Positions 25,956 to 37,841 are shown, counted from the first letter of the stretch. The stretch: DNA of 64,000 bases from Sapria himalayana (GCA_029783825.1 JAREIK010010338.1:48161-112160), one strand, 5' to 3'. The notes: generated by a model not told the origin, from the sequence alone. Numbers and translations are program-made.

Positions 25956-26975
25956 CACAACAAGAAAATATTGATTTATCTTGGGAATTTTAGCTAGGGA
26001 TCAATCCCTAGCTAAATTATGAGGGATTAGTTAGGGAATAACAAGGGATTTATGTTTTTTCATTAAAATAAAAATTTGCAATGGATAAGTGATGGATTAG
26101 TAACAGAATAATTTCGTAAATTCCACATCAGAAAAAAACAGAGAATTTAGCAACGGATTAGCGACGAAAAATTTTCGTAAATTCCATTCAAGAAAAGTGG
26201 GGAAATTAGCGAGGGATTTAGTGCCGGAAAATTTTCATAAATTCTGCTCAAGAAAAGCCAGGAATTTAACAATGAATTTAGTGACGAAATTTCTCTAGCT
26301 AATACAATGTAGAATTTAGCGACATAATTTCTCTAGCTAATAAAAACTAGAAATTAGCACGGATTTAGCGATGGAAGTTCACTAGCTAATAAAATCCAGT
26401 AATTAGCAATGGATTTAGCGACACAATTTTTCTAGCTAATTAAATCCAGAAATTAGCAACGCATTTAGTGACTGAATTTTCATAGCTAATAAAATCCAGA
26501 AATTAGCGAAGAATTAACAACGGAATTTTTCTAGCTAATAAAATATTGAAATTCGCAACGGTTTTAGTGATAGTTTTCCTAGCTAATTACATCTGCAACA
26601 TAGCGACATATTTTAGCAACGAAATTCATTAGTTAATTTCATTCTGAACATAGCGATGGATTTTAGTGACGTAATTTCTCTCGCTAATTACATCCTGAAA
26701 ATATAGCTATGCATTTAGTGACAGAATTTCCATTGCTAATTACATACTTAATAAGTGATGGATTTTAGCGACGGAACCTCCCTAGCCAATTACTTCCTGA
26801 ATATAGTGAAGGATTTTAGTAACGTAACTTTTCTAACTAATAAAATCAGGAATATATCAATAGATTTAGCGAGGAAACTTCTCTAGCTAATTAAATCTGG
26901 AATATATCGATGGATTTAGTGACTGAACTTCCATAGCTAATTAAATCTCGAACATAGTGACGGAATTTCCCTTGC
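25956..26975 (+). repeat. CACTA#1 5' terminal repeat and subterminal array
   Basis: After the terminus and a short inverted pair (TAGCTAGGGATC / GATCAATCCCTAGCTA-like, 25990-26016) come many diverged units. Each combines a form of TTAGCGACGGATTT with CTAGCTAAT-AAATC. CTAGCTAAT recurs every ~49 bp between 26333 and 26580. Such arrays are the known binding region for CACTA-encoded TNPA-type proteins. That role is inferred here from family knowledge. Confidence 0.9.
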
Positions 26976-26979
26976 CAAT

Positions 26980-28760
26980 ATTTAATTATTAATTTTTTTT
27001 AATTTATTATTAGTTTTAATATTTTATTTAATTTTGTTTATTAAATGTATGTTAATGGTCTATAGATGAGCGATCCTTGAGAATTACATTCTCATCGTAA
27101 AATCATAAAATTTAATATTATAAATAAATAATTTAAAAAATATAAAAATACAAAAAAAAGTATATTAATAAGGGCTAAAATATCGATTTTTATGATGTAT
27201 AAATTTTTAAAAAAATTATACAAAAAATTTTCGTAAAATTCATAATTAAGAAACTTAAAAATTCGTATTAAAGTAACATTAAAAAATTAATTCTATAAGT
27301 ATACTAATTTATTTCAATATTTTAAAAATTAAATTAACCTACATTAAAAATTTTACTAATATAAATGTAAATTAATTCATTTTATGATACAATATTTGAA
27401 TTGATGAATAAACTAGTAAATATTAATATGATTATTAGTATAAAAAAATTTAATGATAATAGGAAACTTTTAAAAAAAATAATTAATAAAAAATTTAATA
27501 ATTTTGAAATATAATAAAAATATAAATTTTTTCATTAAAGTTAAAAGAAAATAAATTAATATTTAAAAATTAATACATAGATATTTGCCCCTACTAAAAT
27601 TTATAAGAATTAACTAATTGAGTAATATTTTTTCTATTAGCTTTTAACATCTAGTCTTTATTAAAATAATTACAATAACTTTTTTTTTAATTATCTCATC
27701 ACTTTAAGAAATTTTTTGATTTTTGAAAATTATAAATGATATCAAATAATATGAAATTTTATGCCTTTAAATTATTACATAAAATCTTCATAAAAATTAA
27801 TATGATGAATTCTTAAAAATTTATAACCATAAAATATAAATTTTTATAAATTTTTTAACATTAAGTGTATTTTATAACTTTTAGGAGAGTGGCTAGAAGA
27901 CAAATCATCTTTTCATGTATGTCTTATTATATGAAGTTTGTTAATTTTGTAGCTATTTGATATTTTTTTATAAGGCTAAACATATATTTTTTAAAATTGT
28001 TTATATATTGATTGTTTAATTAATATTATAATAAAAAATTGTAAGGTATTTATTTTTAATTTGTACCTTGCTACACGCACATTAATTTAATTGAAAAAAT
28101 TTATTAGTAAATAAAATAAATATGTTTTGTTTGTATTATATATATATATATATAAGATTATTTATTTAATGTTTTTATAATTAAAAATATAAATATTTTG
28201 GAAATATATATAATTTGTTATTTAATGTTTATTTTGTCGAGATTAAGTCCTCCATCTTTTTCTCGATATTTTCGAAGAATAAGCGACGCAACTCCTCCAC
28301 AGTCCTTCATCCTTCTCTCGACACCGATACAACATAAACATTTACGAATTAAGCGATAATTTGTTATTAATTTGAGGTATATTTTCTATCCTAATTCTTC
28401 GTCAATTATCTTAATGTGTATTGATTCTCTTAATTTTTTTTTTCAAAATTCTTCTTCTTTAATCGTATACATTAATTTAATTATACTTATTGTAATACAT
28501 ACCTAATGCATTTGTGTTGGGTTGGGCAGTAGGCATGCTTATATAAACTTAATTTAAGTATACTTTCTTTAAATACATTTTCTATTAATTTAATTATACT
28601 TGGATTGCCTATATAAACTTAATTGTATATAACACAAAATGGGTGTTTTGTGTTGGGTAGTGTGTATATAACACATAAATATATAAGTATATTTTATTAT
28701 ATCTATAACTCTAAAAATAGTTTACATAAACATAACTATATATAAATATAACAACATATA

Positions 28761-28806
<46 letters not shown>

Positions 28807-30390
28807 ATCTATCAATCATAATTTTATATATGATACATTCAATTTACATGTCGTATATTTCAGATATAATTAGTATTATACATATAACATTATATACATA
28901 TTTTATACAAATAAAGATATATTGACTTTATGATATGATTTTAATAATGTATATTTGAAATTTGTAAGTCATCATTATGAAATACACATCTAATAAATTT
29001 GAATTATGAAAATATCTATTATTCCATAATGTCGTGCATACCCAATAAGTATAATTAAATTAATATCTTTAAACTATATTTTATACATGGCTTGATGTAT
29101 AGGGAAAAACACACACTCTTATAAAAATGTAAGAGTGTATTTAATATCTATAAATTTAAAGTATAGCCACATTAATATCTGTTAATGTCAAATTAATATC
29201 TGTAAACATTTATTGACCATTTTTCAATTAGTTCAAATTAAAATGGGCTTTATGTATACAGATACTAATTTACAATACATTTAAATACATGTATATATTT
29301 GACTATATTTTAATTACTTTGTTTAATTAAATGCCGCATAGGCTCTCTTATAAATTCCCTAGCAGTGACTATCAATATGATTCATACTGGATTAAAATAT
29401 ATAAGATATCCAGCTCATCTGACATACATTATTTCCGACATGAATTGATGTCGATGATTTTTTGATGGGTTTGAGATGTTCCACCTAAATGGATGAATAG
29501 ATCTACATATTTTATTACTTCTATGGCCATTAACTCATAAATTGTATACCCATGGACTTGATACTATTTACTTATTGTAAGCTAACCACTAAATTGTTTA
29601 CTTGAGTAAACACTAGAAACTATTTACTTATTGTAAGCTTAGATAATGAAGAAACTTTGATAATTAATCCAAATAATCAATATCTATAAAATGATAATCT
29701 AGAATATATATAAATTCTTGCATCACAACTATAAAATTATGGGTGTTTAAGAAATCATTCAATTTGGCACACAATTACATTCCTTCACATACCTTGCAAG
29801 CTATCCTTAGAGTCCAAGGTGCTAAACCACTTTAGTTCACTAACAGGATCTTCACATATTTCACTTTCTTGGATTGTCTCAGCCCTTGTTCTTAAATAGT
29901 TACAAAACTTTATCTTTCTCTAGTTCTAAAGCTATATCAATAATTTTCTCATATATGATTGTTTCATAAATATCAACATCTGAATTTAATTCTTAGCCAT
30001 TTTCCAAAAAGGTCAATTTTTTCCATTGTTATTCATAATTTAGAAAACAAATTTTACTAAGTTCTCAATATTAGTAGTATATTAAGCAACAATCACACTA
30101 GCTTGAGTTAATCTAAAAAAACTTTTCATGTTATTTTTCTTCAATGGGATGCTTGAAATTATTAAATCATTAATATATAGCTTATAAATTATGAAACTAT
30201 TTTTCTAAGCATCAGTTAATTTTTTTCCCTCAAGATTTAGTTCATCCATTATCATAATTTCTTATATAAATTCTTTAGTCCTTTGCAGTTCAACCATTAC
30301 TAGGAAATGTTTTGCTTGATCTCTTACTAATTTTCACAAAATACTCATTAGTTTGTTGCATCATTTCTTTCATAAATAGGCATTACTCTA
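26980..30390. other. CACTA#1 interior, AT-rich, no recognised gene
   Basis: About 3.4 kb of AT-rich sequence with a (TA)n run near 28762-28804. A more balanced stretch at 28240-28380 (CTCCTCCACAGTCCTTCATC) could be a leader, but nothing proves it. Around 29640-30310 the - strand shows short coding-like stretches broken by stops (see findings). No TNP2 was found. Confidence 0.6.
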
Positions 30391-30392
30391 TT

Positions 30393-31040
30393 ACCCTCTC
30401 ACTCTCTCTCAATATATCTCTCTCTCCATCTCTCTCTCTCTCTATATCTTTCTCTCTATCTCTCCATCTCTCTCTCTATATCTCTCTATCCCTCTCCACC
30501 TTTCTATCCCTCTCCATCTCTCTCTCTATATCTCTCTATCCATCTCTCTATCCCTCTCCATCTTTCTATCCCTCTCCATCTCTTTATCCCTCTCCAGCTC
30601 TCTCTCTCTCTCTCTACATCTTTCTCTCCATCTCTCTCTCTCTCTCCATCGCTCTCTCTCTCCATCTCTTTCTCTCCATCTCTCTCCATCCCTCTCACTC
30701 TCTCTCCATCTCTCTCTCTCCATCCCTCTCTCTCACTCTCCATCTCTCTCTCTCTCTCTAATTCTCTCTCTCCCTCTCTCTCTCACTCTCTCTGATTCTC
30801 TCTCTCTCTCACTATCTCCAATTGTCTCTCTCTCTCTCTCACTATCTCCAATTGTCTCTCTCTCTCCATCTCTCTGTCTCTCTCCATCTCTCTCTCCCTC
30901 TCCCCCTCTCCCCCCTCTCTCTCTCTATCCTTAACTCTCTCTCCTCTCTCTCTCCCTAACTCTCTCTCCTCTCTTTCTCCCTCTCCCTCCCTCCCTCTCC
31001 CTCCCTCCCTCTCTCTCCCTCACTCTCTCTCTCTCTCAAC
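30393..31040. repeat. (CT)n-rich microsatellite (CTCTCTCTCCAT variants)
   Basis: About 650 bp of CT dinucleotide repeat mixed with CCAT and CCCT units. It yields long Leu/Ser (+) and Arg/Glu (-) reading frames that are not genes. Confidence 0.97.
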
Positions 31041-31257
31041 TTTTCCTATGCCACAATAATGAGATGTCTTCTTTACATTATATCATTATTTATTTTGATC
31101 ATATTGTAGGTTTACATTATTTTCTCATTACTTGACTTGTGTGGAAAAGTGGATTCAACTTTAAATATGACTATTTTTTTATTATTCATGTGTTGGATGA
31201 AATCATTTCAGATATCTTATAATTTTTTCATAGTATTTCATGAGAAATATCACCATA

Positions 31258-31614
31258 TAAATTGAAACAACATGCAATGAACACAAATGAACATATTGTA
31301 GTTATGGAGACAGAAATGAAAAAGAAGGATGAGCAGATATCTCATTCGAAGGAATAAATATATGAAATTAAAGAATAGAAGAATGATCAGATATCTTATT
31401 TGAAGGAAGACATATATGAAATTAAAGAATAGAAGGATGAGTAGTATACTAATTTGATTGAAGAAATGCAAGAAATTAAAGAAATTAATGATGAGATGAA
31501 AGAAATTAAGAATGTAATGCAACAGTAGATGTCCTATATGGAGTCAGAGTTAGCGGCAATGAAGCAACAGATAGCATTCCGAGATTTAACTGTGAAACCT
31601 CACAGGAGAGGCTA
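31258..31614 (+). pseudogene. CACTA#1 Transposase_24 gene, last exon remnant (coiled coil)
   Basis: Homology to exon 5 of the CACTA#2 gene starts at about 31258 and reads NEHIVVMETEMKKKDEQISH, a charged coiled coil. It ends SYMESELAAMKQQIAFRDL...HRRG at the TAG near 31614. A 54-bp (18-codon) block starting near 31328 is repeated at 31382, lengthening the coil. Stops interrupt each repeat. All upstream exons are missing. Confidence 0.8.
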
Positions 31615-31983
31615 GAATTCCCTACAAATTATGAGGATGATTTCATATGAGAATTATTTCTGAACTGTTATTTATTTTTGTCTATCTGTAGCAAATAATT
31701 ATGATATTTCTTTGAAGGATTCAAATTTTTTATTTTGGTTTAGTTCTTTGCTTTTCCAATTAACTTAATTATGAATCTTTGTAGGACATATTATATGAGA
31801 CAAAAAAATTTTGATTAAGATCATTCAGACATTGCCACGATCATTCCAATGCATGGGTCCCGTATTTACCGATTTTAGTTTTTCAAAGAGAGGGCTAGCT
31901 TATTTTATCTTTATTATTCTTAAAACATTTTATTTTTACACTCTCTTTCTCTCTAAACATAATTGTTGGACATCTTTTGGGTT

Positions 31984-33863
31984 TTTGTTAAAGCGGTATG
32001 ATAATCAACTTTAATTTGTATTTGTTCATGTCTATAATAAATATTTTTATATATCTATGAATATGTTTGCATGTCTTTGAATTTTTTGGATAGAGTTTTA
32101 GACTATTATAGGTAAGTAAAAAGCTATATTCACCAGTGGAAGCGGTGGCAGTGGCGGCGGTAATGGTGGCGGCAGTGGCAGCGGTGGTGATGGCAGCAGT
32201 GGTTGTGAAAGTAGCGGCAGCGCCAGCAGGGGCAGTGGTAGGGGCAATAGGGGTAGTTGCAGTGGCAGTAGTGGCAGTTGCGGTAGTAGTGGTAGTGGCA
32301 GTAGTAGTGGCAGTGGTGGCAGCGGCTTGTAGCGGAGGCAACAGTGGCATCAGGGGCAGTGGCACCAGCGGAGGTAGTGATTGCATAAGTGGGCGTGGCT
32401 GCATCGGTGGCAACATCGACATATGCGCCTGTGGTGGCAGCTGTGGCTATGGCGGCATCAGCGCTAGCGGAAGAAGCACCGTCAGTGCCGGAGCAGCTAT
32501 AGCACCGGCAAAAATGGTAGTGGTGGCAGCAGCTGCAGCACCACCAATGGCGGTAGTAGCTGTAGCACCGGCAAAGGTGGCAGTAGGTAAAGCATCGGCA
32601 GTGGTGGCAGAAGCTGCAGCACTGGAAAAGGTGGTAGCACATGAAGTAGTGGCAACTACGGTAGCAGTAGTAGTAGCAGTAGTACTAGCAGCGGCAGTGA
32701 TAGCAGCAGCGGCAGTGGTAGCAGCATCGATAGTGGTAGCAGAAGCGGCAGCAGTAGCAGCAGCGGCAGCAGTAGCAGCAGCGGCAGCGGTAGCAGCAGC
32801 GATAGTGGTAGCAGTGGTAGCAGTAGCGATAGCAGCAACCGCAGCAGTATCAGCAGTGGCGGCGGCGGTAGCAGTAGCGACAGCGATAGCAGCAGCGGTA
32901 GCAGTAGTGGTAGCAGCGGCGGCAGTGGTAGCAGCAGCGACAGCATGAGCAATAGTGGTAGCAAGGTAGCAGTAGCAGCAGCAGTAGCAAGGCATTAGTG
33001 GCAGCAATAGCGGTAGCAAGGCATTAGTGGCAGCAGGAGTGGCAGTAGTGATAGCTGCGGCAGTAGTGATAGCTGTGGCAGTAGCGATAGTAGTGGCAGT
33101 GCCAGCGGCAGTAGCGGCAACGCTAGTGGCAGTAGTAGTGGCAGTGGCAGCAGCAGCAATGCCAGCGGCAATAGTAGTGGCACCGGCAATGGGAGTGGTA
33201 GCAGCAGCAGGTGTGGCAACGATAGTGGGAACAACAGTAATGGCAACAAATGTGGCATATACGTATATATATAGTCAGTATATACGTACATATAATACTA
33301 CAGTATTTTATGTACATATATATATATAGCATATATATACTCGGTATATATGTATGCATAATACTGTAGTTTATATGTACATATACTGCAGTAATATATG
33401 TACGAGTGAAATGCTAATATATATGAACATATTTACTACAGTAATATATATTTATCAAAATATAGTTTTTTTTTATTAAATTTGATTTGATTGAGTGGTA
33501 TAAATTTCTTACAAATATGGTATTGCATTGTTTCTCATATGAAGCTTATATAAGTGAAGAGATTTGTCAACAGATATGAGGTATCGTGACTCGGACACCT
33601 TTTACGCAGCAAAAGTTGGTGATCGGAGGAGTAGAGGGAGAGAAAGCAATGTCAATGCATGTATAGATTATACTTTATGCATAGTTGGTAGATACATTGA
33701 TTAATAAGATGTAATATAATTTATTATTTTTTTATTTTAGTTATTTAAAATATTGTATTAGAATAAGTTATTAAAAGAATTTTTTTTGTTTAATTTAAAA
33801 TTTTCATTTATAGTTTCTATTTTTATTAAATTTAATATACCAATATTAAGTTATTTAATTATA
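31984..33863 (+). repeat. CACTA module copy 1a (GCN triplet expansion + TATATGTACATATA array)
   Basis: This is the first of two tandem modules in CACTA#1. It begins GTTAAAGCGGTATGATAATC, then a short AT-rich part, then ~1.1 kb of imperfect triplet repeat (GGCAGTAGC-like, about 32130-33255), then palindromic TA-rich repeats (33255-33420), then a tail ending in AT-rich sequence. The triplet part reads Ala/Val-rich on + (up to 270 residues open) and Ala/Thr- or Leu-rich on -. The openness follows from the composition and does not by itself show coding. Confidence 0.85.
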
Positions 33864-35200
33864 ATTTTGTTAAAGCTGTATGACAATCAACTTTAATTTG
33901 TGTTTGTTCATGTCTATACTAACTATTTTTATATATTAGTGAATATGTTTGTGTTTCTTCAAATTTTTTGGGTATAGTTTTAGCCTATTATAGGTATGTA
34001 AAAGCCTATAATTAGTAGCAGTAGCAGCAGCAAAAGTGACAATAGCGGCATTGATGGTAGCAGCGACAATGATGGTAGTGGTGGTGGCGACAAAAGAAGC
34101 AGTGGTGGCAGTAGCGGTAGTGGCGGCTGCAGCACCGGCGGAAGCAGCAGCAGTAGTAGTAGCGATTGCGGCATCAGCGGGAGTGGTGGGAGTGGTGATA
34201 GTGGAGGTTGCGGCAGCAGCGACGGTAGCAGAGGCTACACCCGAAGCAACATTGGTAGCGGCGGCAGTGGCGATGGCAGCGGCACCACTGGAAGCAGCGG
34301 CAAAAGTAGCAGAGGCGGCGACAGCGGCAATAGCGGCGGCGGCGGTAGTAGTGTTGGCAACGGTGGTAGCGGTGCTACTTGTAGTAGTGGTAACTATGGC
34401 ATGTAGCGACAACATCGACAGTGGGGGTAGCGGTGGCAGTTGTGGCGGCAGCATCGCCAGAGTGGCGACAGCAAAGGCAGCGACAACAATGGCGAAAGCA
34501 GTAGTGGTATTAGCAGCAACAATGGCAGCGGTAGCAATGGTCGGAGTGGCAGTGGTAGCGGGAGTAGCATCAACAGCAACAAATGTAGTATATACATACG
34601 AATAAATTTAGTATATACGTACATATAATACGATAGTATTTTATGTACATATATACTGAGTATATTTGTACTCAGTATATATGTACACATAATACTACAG
34701 TTTTTATGTACATATACTGTTGTAATATATATACGAGTGAAATGCTAGTATATATTTACATATATACTGCAGATTATATATTGATCAAAGCATATCATTT
34801 TTTTATTTTAATTTGACTGAGTGGTTTAAATTTCTTACAAATATGATACCACATTGTTCATCATACAAAGCTTGTATAAATGATGAGATTTTTAACTAGA
34901 CAATATGTACCGTGACTTGGAAAGCTTTTTCGTAGTAGAAAAATGGTTATCGCAGGAGTAGAGGGAAAGAAAGCAATGTCAATGAATGGATATATTATAT
35001 TTTATGCACTATCGGTGGATACATTGATGAATAAAATGTAATAAAATTCTTTTTTTTGTTTCAATTATGTAAAATATTGAATTAGAATAAGGTATTAAAT
35101 GATATTATTTTTTGTTTATTATAAATTATTTATAGTTTCATTTTTTATTCAAATTGATTTTAAAATATTAATTTATTTAATTAAAAAAATTTAAAATAAA
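33864..35200 (+). repeat. CACTA module copy 1b
   Basis: The second tandem module begins GTTAAAGCTGTATGACAATC. Its triplet part is shorter (about 34010-34590) and it has the same palindromic array (34600-34775) and tail (TACCGTGACTTGG, then GTCAATG...ACATTGATGAATAA). Confidence 0.85.
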
Positions 35201-35234
35201 TTAAATTCTGAAAATACTTTTGAAATTAAAATAG

Positions 35235-35658
35235 CAAGGGAAAAATCCCTTGCTAAATTAGCAGGGGAAATCTTTATTTTAGCAATGGATTTTTCTGTCG
35301 CTACATTTATTTAGTTAGGGCTAATTTTCATTGCTAAAATTTAGCGACCATCACTATAGCTTGGGATTCTTTCGTGCTATTTTCGTTTAGAGACGGAAAA
35401 TATCATTTAGCTTGCTAATTTAGATAGGGAATTTGTTTTATTTAGCAAGTGAATTTTGCATCGCTAAATTTTAAGCTAGGAATTTTGTTCCTCTCTAAAT
35501 TTTTAGTAGGAATTTTTTTCCTCGCTAAATTTTAGAGACCAGCACTTTAGATAGGGAACTGATCCATCATTAATCCATTACTATACCCCATTTAGCAATG
35601 GAAATTGCCCATTTAGCTAGGGAATTATCCCTAACTATATGTGATTGTTCTTGTTGTG
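35235..35658 (-). repeat. CACTA#1 3' subterminal array and terminus
   Basis: Inverted forms of the subterminal motif alternate (AGCAAGGGA...TCCCTTGCTAAA, TTAGCTAGGGA, TTTTAGCGACC). The stretch ends in the terminus TTCTTGTTGTG at 35658. Confidence 0.88.
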
Positions 35659-37177
35659 ATTTATCTATCTATCTATATACTTACCTATCTTAGTATCTAT
35701 ATTTATATATATTTATGGATCTATGTTTCTCTCTATCTATCTATCTATTTGTCTGTCTATCTATCTATTTGTCTATCAATCTGTCTATCAATATATCTAT
35801 CAATATACTATCAATCTCTCTATCAATTCTATCTATCAACCTAGTTGTGTATATTTCTATCTATTTTTTTAATCTAATTGTCTGTCTATTTATCTATCAA
35901 TATGTCTATATGTCTATCTATTTGTTTGTCTATCTATATTTATATTTTTTTATCTGTCTATCTATCTATTTATCTGTATATCTATCTATCTTTCTGTCTA
36001 TGTTTTTGTCTATCTATATGTAAATCAATTTGTCGATCTTTTTATCTATAAATCTATCTATTTATCTATCTATCTATTTGTCTATCTATCTGTCTATCAA
36101 CCTATCATTCAACCTATCTATCAATATGTATATCAATCATTTTATCAATATGTATATCAATCTGTATATCATTCTATCTATCTGACTGTCTATCTATCTC
36201 TCAATCTATCTATCTATTTATTTATCTATCTATTAGTATATCTATCTATCTTTCTATATATCTATCTGTCTATCTATCTGTCTGTCTGTATATCTATCTG
36301 TCTGTCTATCTATCTATCTATCTATCTATTTATCTACATTTCTATCTGTATATGTTTTTATCTAACTACATGTCTATCTATATATCTATCTATCTGTCTG
36401 TCTATTTGTAAATCTATTCAATTATCTTTATTTTTTTTCTCTATCTATCAATCTATATATCTATCTATCTATCATTCTGTCTATCTTTTAAATTATTATT
36501 TTGTCTATCTATCTATATGTCTATCTTTCTATCTATCTATCTTTCATTAAATCTATCTATCTGTGTATATTTATGTCTATTTAACTATATATATATATCA
36601 ATCTAACTATTAGTTTCTATATCTTTCAAACTATATATCCAATTTTATATCTATCTATTTGATTATCTATCTTTCTATCTATTTATTAATCTATCTATCT
36701 AATAATTTATCAAATTATTTATTTATTTATCTATCTAGCTATCTAATAAACTCTCAATCTATCTATTATCTATCTATTAAACTTTTGTATATCTAGTTTT
36801 CTATCTATCTATCTATCTATATATTTCTATCAATATTTTTATTTATCTCACTTTCTTTCTATGTTTCAATCTATCCATTAATATGTCTATTAATCTTTCT
36901 ATTATTATGTCTATAAATCTTTATATCAATCATTCTATTAATTTTTCTATCAATCTAATTATCTATCTAAATATCTATCTATATGTCTATCTTTTATCTC
37001 TCTATCTATCTATATATCTTTTTATCTATATATCTATCCGTCTATCTATCTGTCAATATATTTATCTCTCTATATATTTGTATATCTATCAATATATCTA
37101 TCTGTTTATCTAATAATCTATCTGACTATCTATCTATCAATATCTCTCTCTCTATATATTTGTATATTTCTATCTAT
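35659..37177. repeat. TATC satellite, block D (1.5 kb)
   Basis: The same + strand satellite resumes right after CACTA#1. From about 35680 to 37000 it aligns with block C 24050-25330, as the higher-order repeat predicts. It ends inside the TNP2 gene of CACTA#2. Confidence 0.95.
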
Positions 37178-37701
37178 AAATGAGATCAAAATAAACGACA
37201 TATAATTATGTATTTAGTTGGAGTATCATGGACTCGAAAATAACAGAATTTTTTATTTAAGTGCGAGTGGTTTGATCCTACACTAAATGTGGGCACAAAG
37301 ATTCTTTCGGATTATAAGCTATTAGATGTTATAATTGAAATAAGCTATTTATTATGTCAGTTCAAGCTGCTCAGGTATATTATTATGCATATCCAGGTTT
37401 ATCTCATGAAAAGAGATATTAGTGGGCAATTTGCAAGATTAAAGCATGATCAAAATTTGAAGTATCATAATCGCATCAAAAAAGTGCATTAGTAGAAATT
37501 ACACCGACATTCCAGGAAAATGACAAATAATATTGAGCCTTTGAATGTAGATGAAGATCCAAAAAATTTATTTGACTCAAATGGTGGCACAATAAAAATT
37601 GAAGATGGTCAATTTCTATCTGAAGATGAGTTCGAACTCTATCAGAATCAGAGGAAATATTAGAAGATCCATTGGAGGATGATAATGATGACGATAATTA
37701 A
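37178..37701 (+). pseudogene. TNP2 transposase, C-terminal DUF4216 fragment (CACTA#2)
   Basis: Pieces match the C-terminal DUF4216 region of plant CACTA transposases: FKCEWFDPTLNVGTK (37263-37307) and VQAAQVYYYAYPG (37358-37396). A very acidic end, EDPLEDDNDDDN, stops at the TAA 37699-37701. Frameshifts separate the pieces. The same region in CACTA#3 extends further upstream, so the cut at 37178 is a real truncation. Confidence 0.82.
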
Positions 37702-37841
37702 ATTGTTATAATTTTATCATAAATTTAAACTATCAAAGATGTTTTATATTTTATTGAAATCTATCGGTGTGTTTTATTCGAAAATGCATGCTTGTTCATC
37801 ATTTTTTTATTTTTTGTTCTTTGTTTTATTTTGTACAGCAG

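Larger units (their letters stand above)
25956..35658 (+). mobile_element. CACTA#1, En/Spm-type DNA transposon, non-autonomous deletion derivative
   Basis: The termini are inverted repeats: CACAACAAGAAAATA at 25956 and, on the - strand from 35658, CACAACAAGAACAAT. The element is 9,703 bp and is flanked by ATC (25953-25955) and ATT (35659-35661), the 3-bp target duplication expected for CACTA elements, with one change. Both ends hold dense TTAGCGACGGA/CTAGCTAA subterminal repeats. Inside, only the last coiled-coil exon of the Transposase_24 gene remains. TNP2 is missing, so it could move only with help from another copy. Confidence 0.93.
25564..37177. repeat. Higher-order repeat copy 2 of the TATC array, interrupted by CACTA#1
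   Basis: The landmarks of copy 1 recur at 25564 (TAACAATATATC), then 35685 (ACCTATCTTAGTATCT), 36099 (AACCTATCATTCAAC) and 36881 (ATATGTCTATTAATCTTTC). Once the 9.7-kb CACTA#1 and its 3-bp duplication are removed, spacings to copy 1 are about 1.92-1.97 kb. Confidence 0.8.

Noticed and set aside
30312..30761. 149-residue Ser/Leu-rich frame and its Arg/Glu-rich mirror
   Set aside because: Product of the (CT)n microsatellite; the same effect is seen in the (GA)n tract at 49640-50030.
32136..32948. 270-residue Ala/Val-rich protein
   Set aside because: Not called as a gene because the triplet repeat is open on both strands and in more than one frame. Kept only as a finding about the CACTA module.
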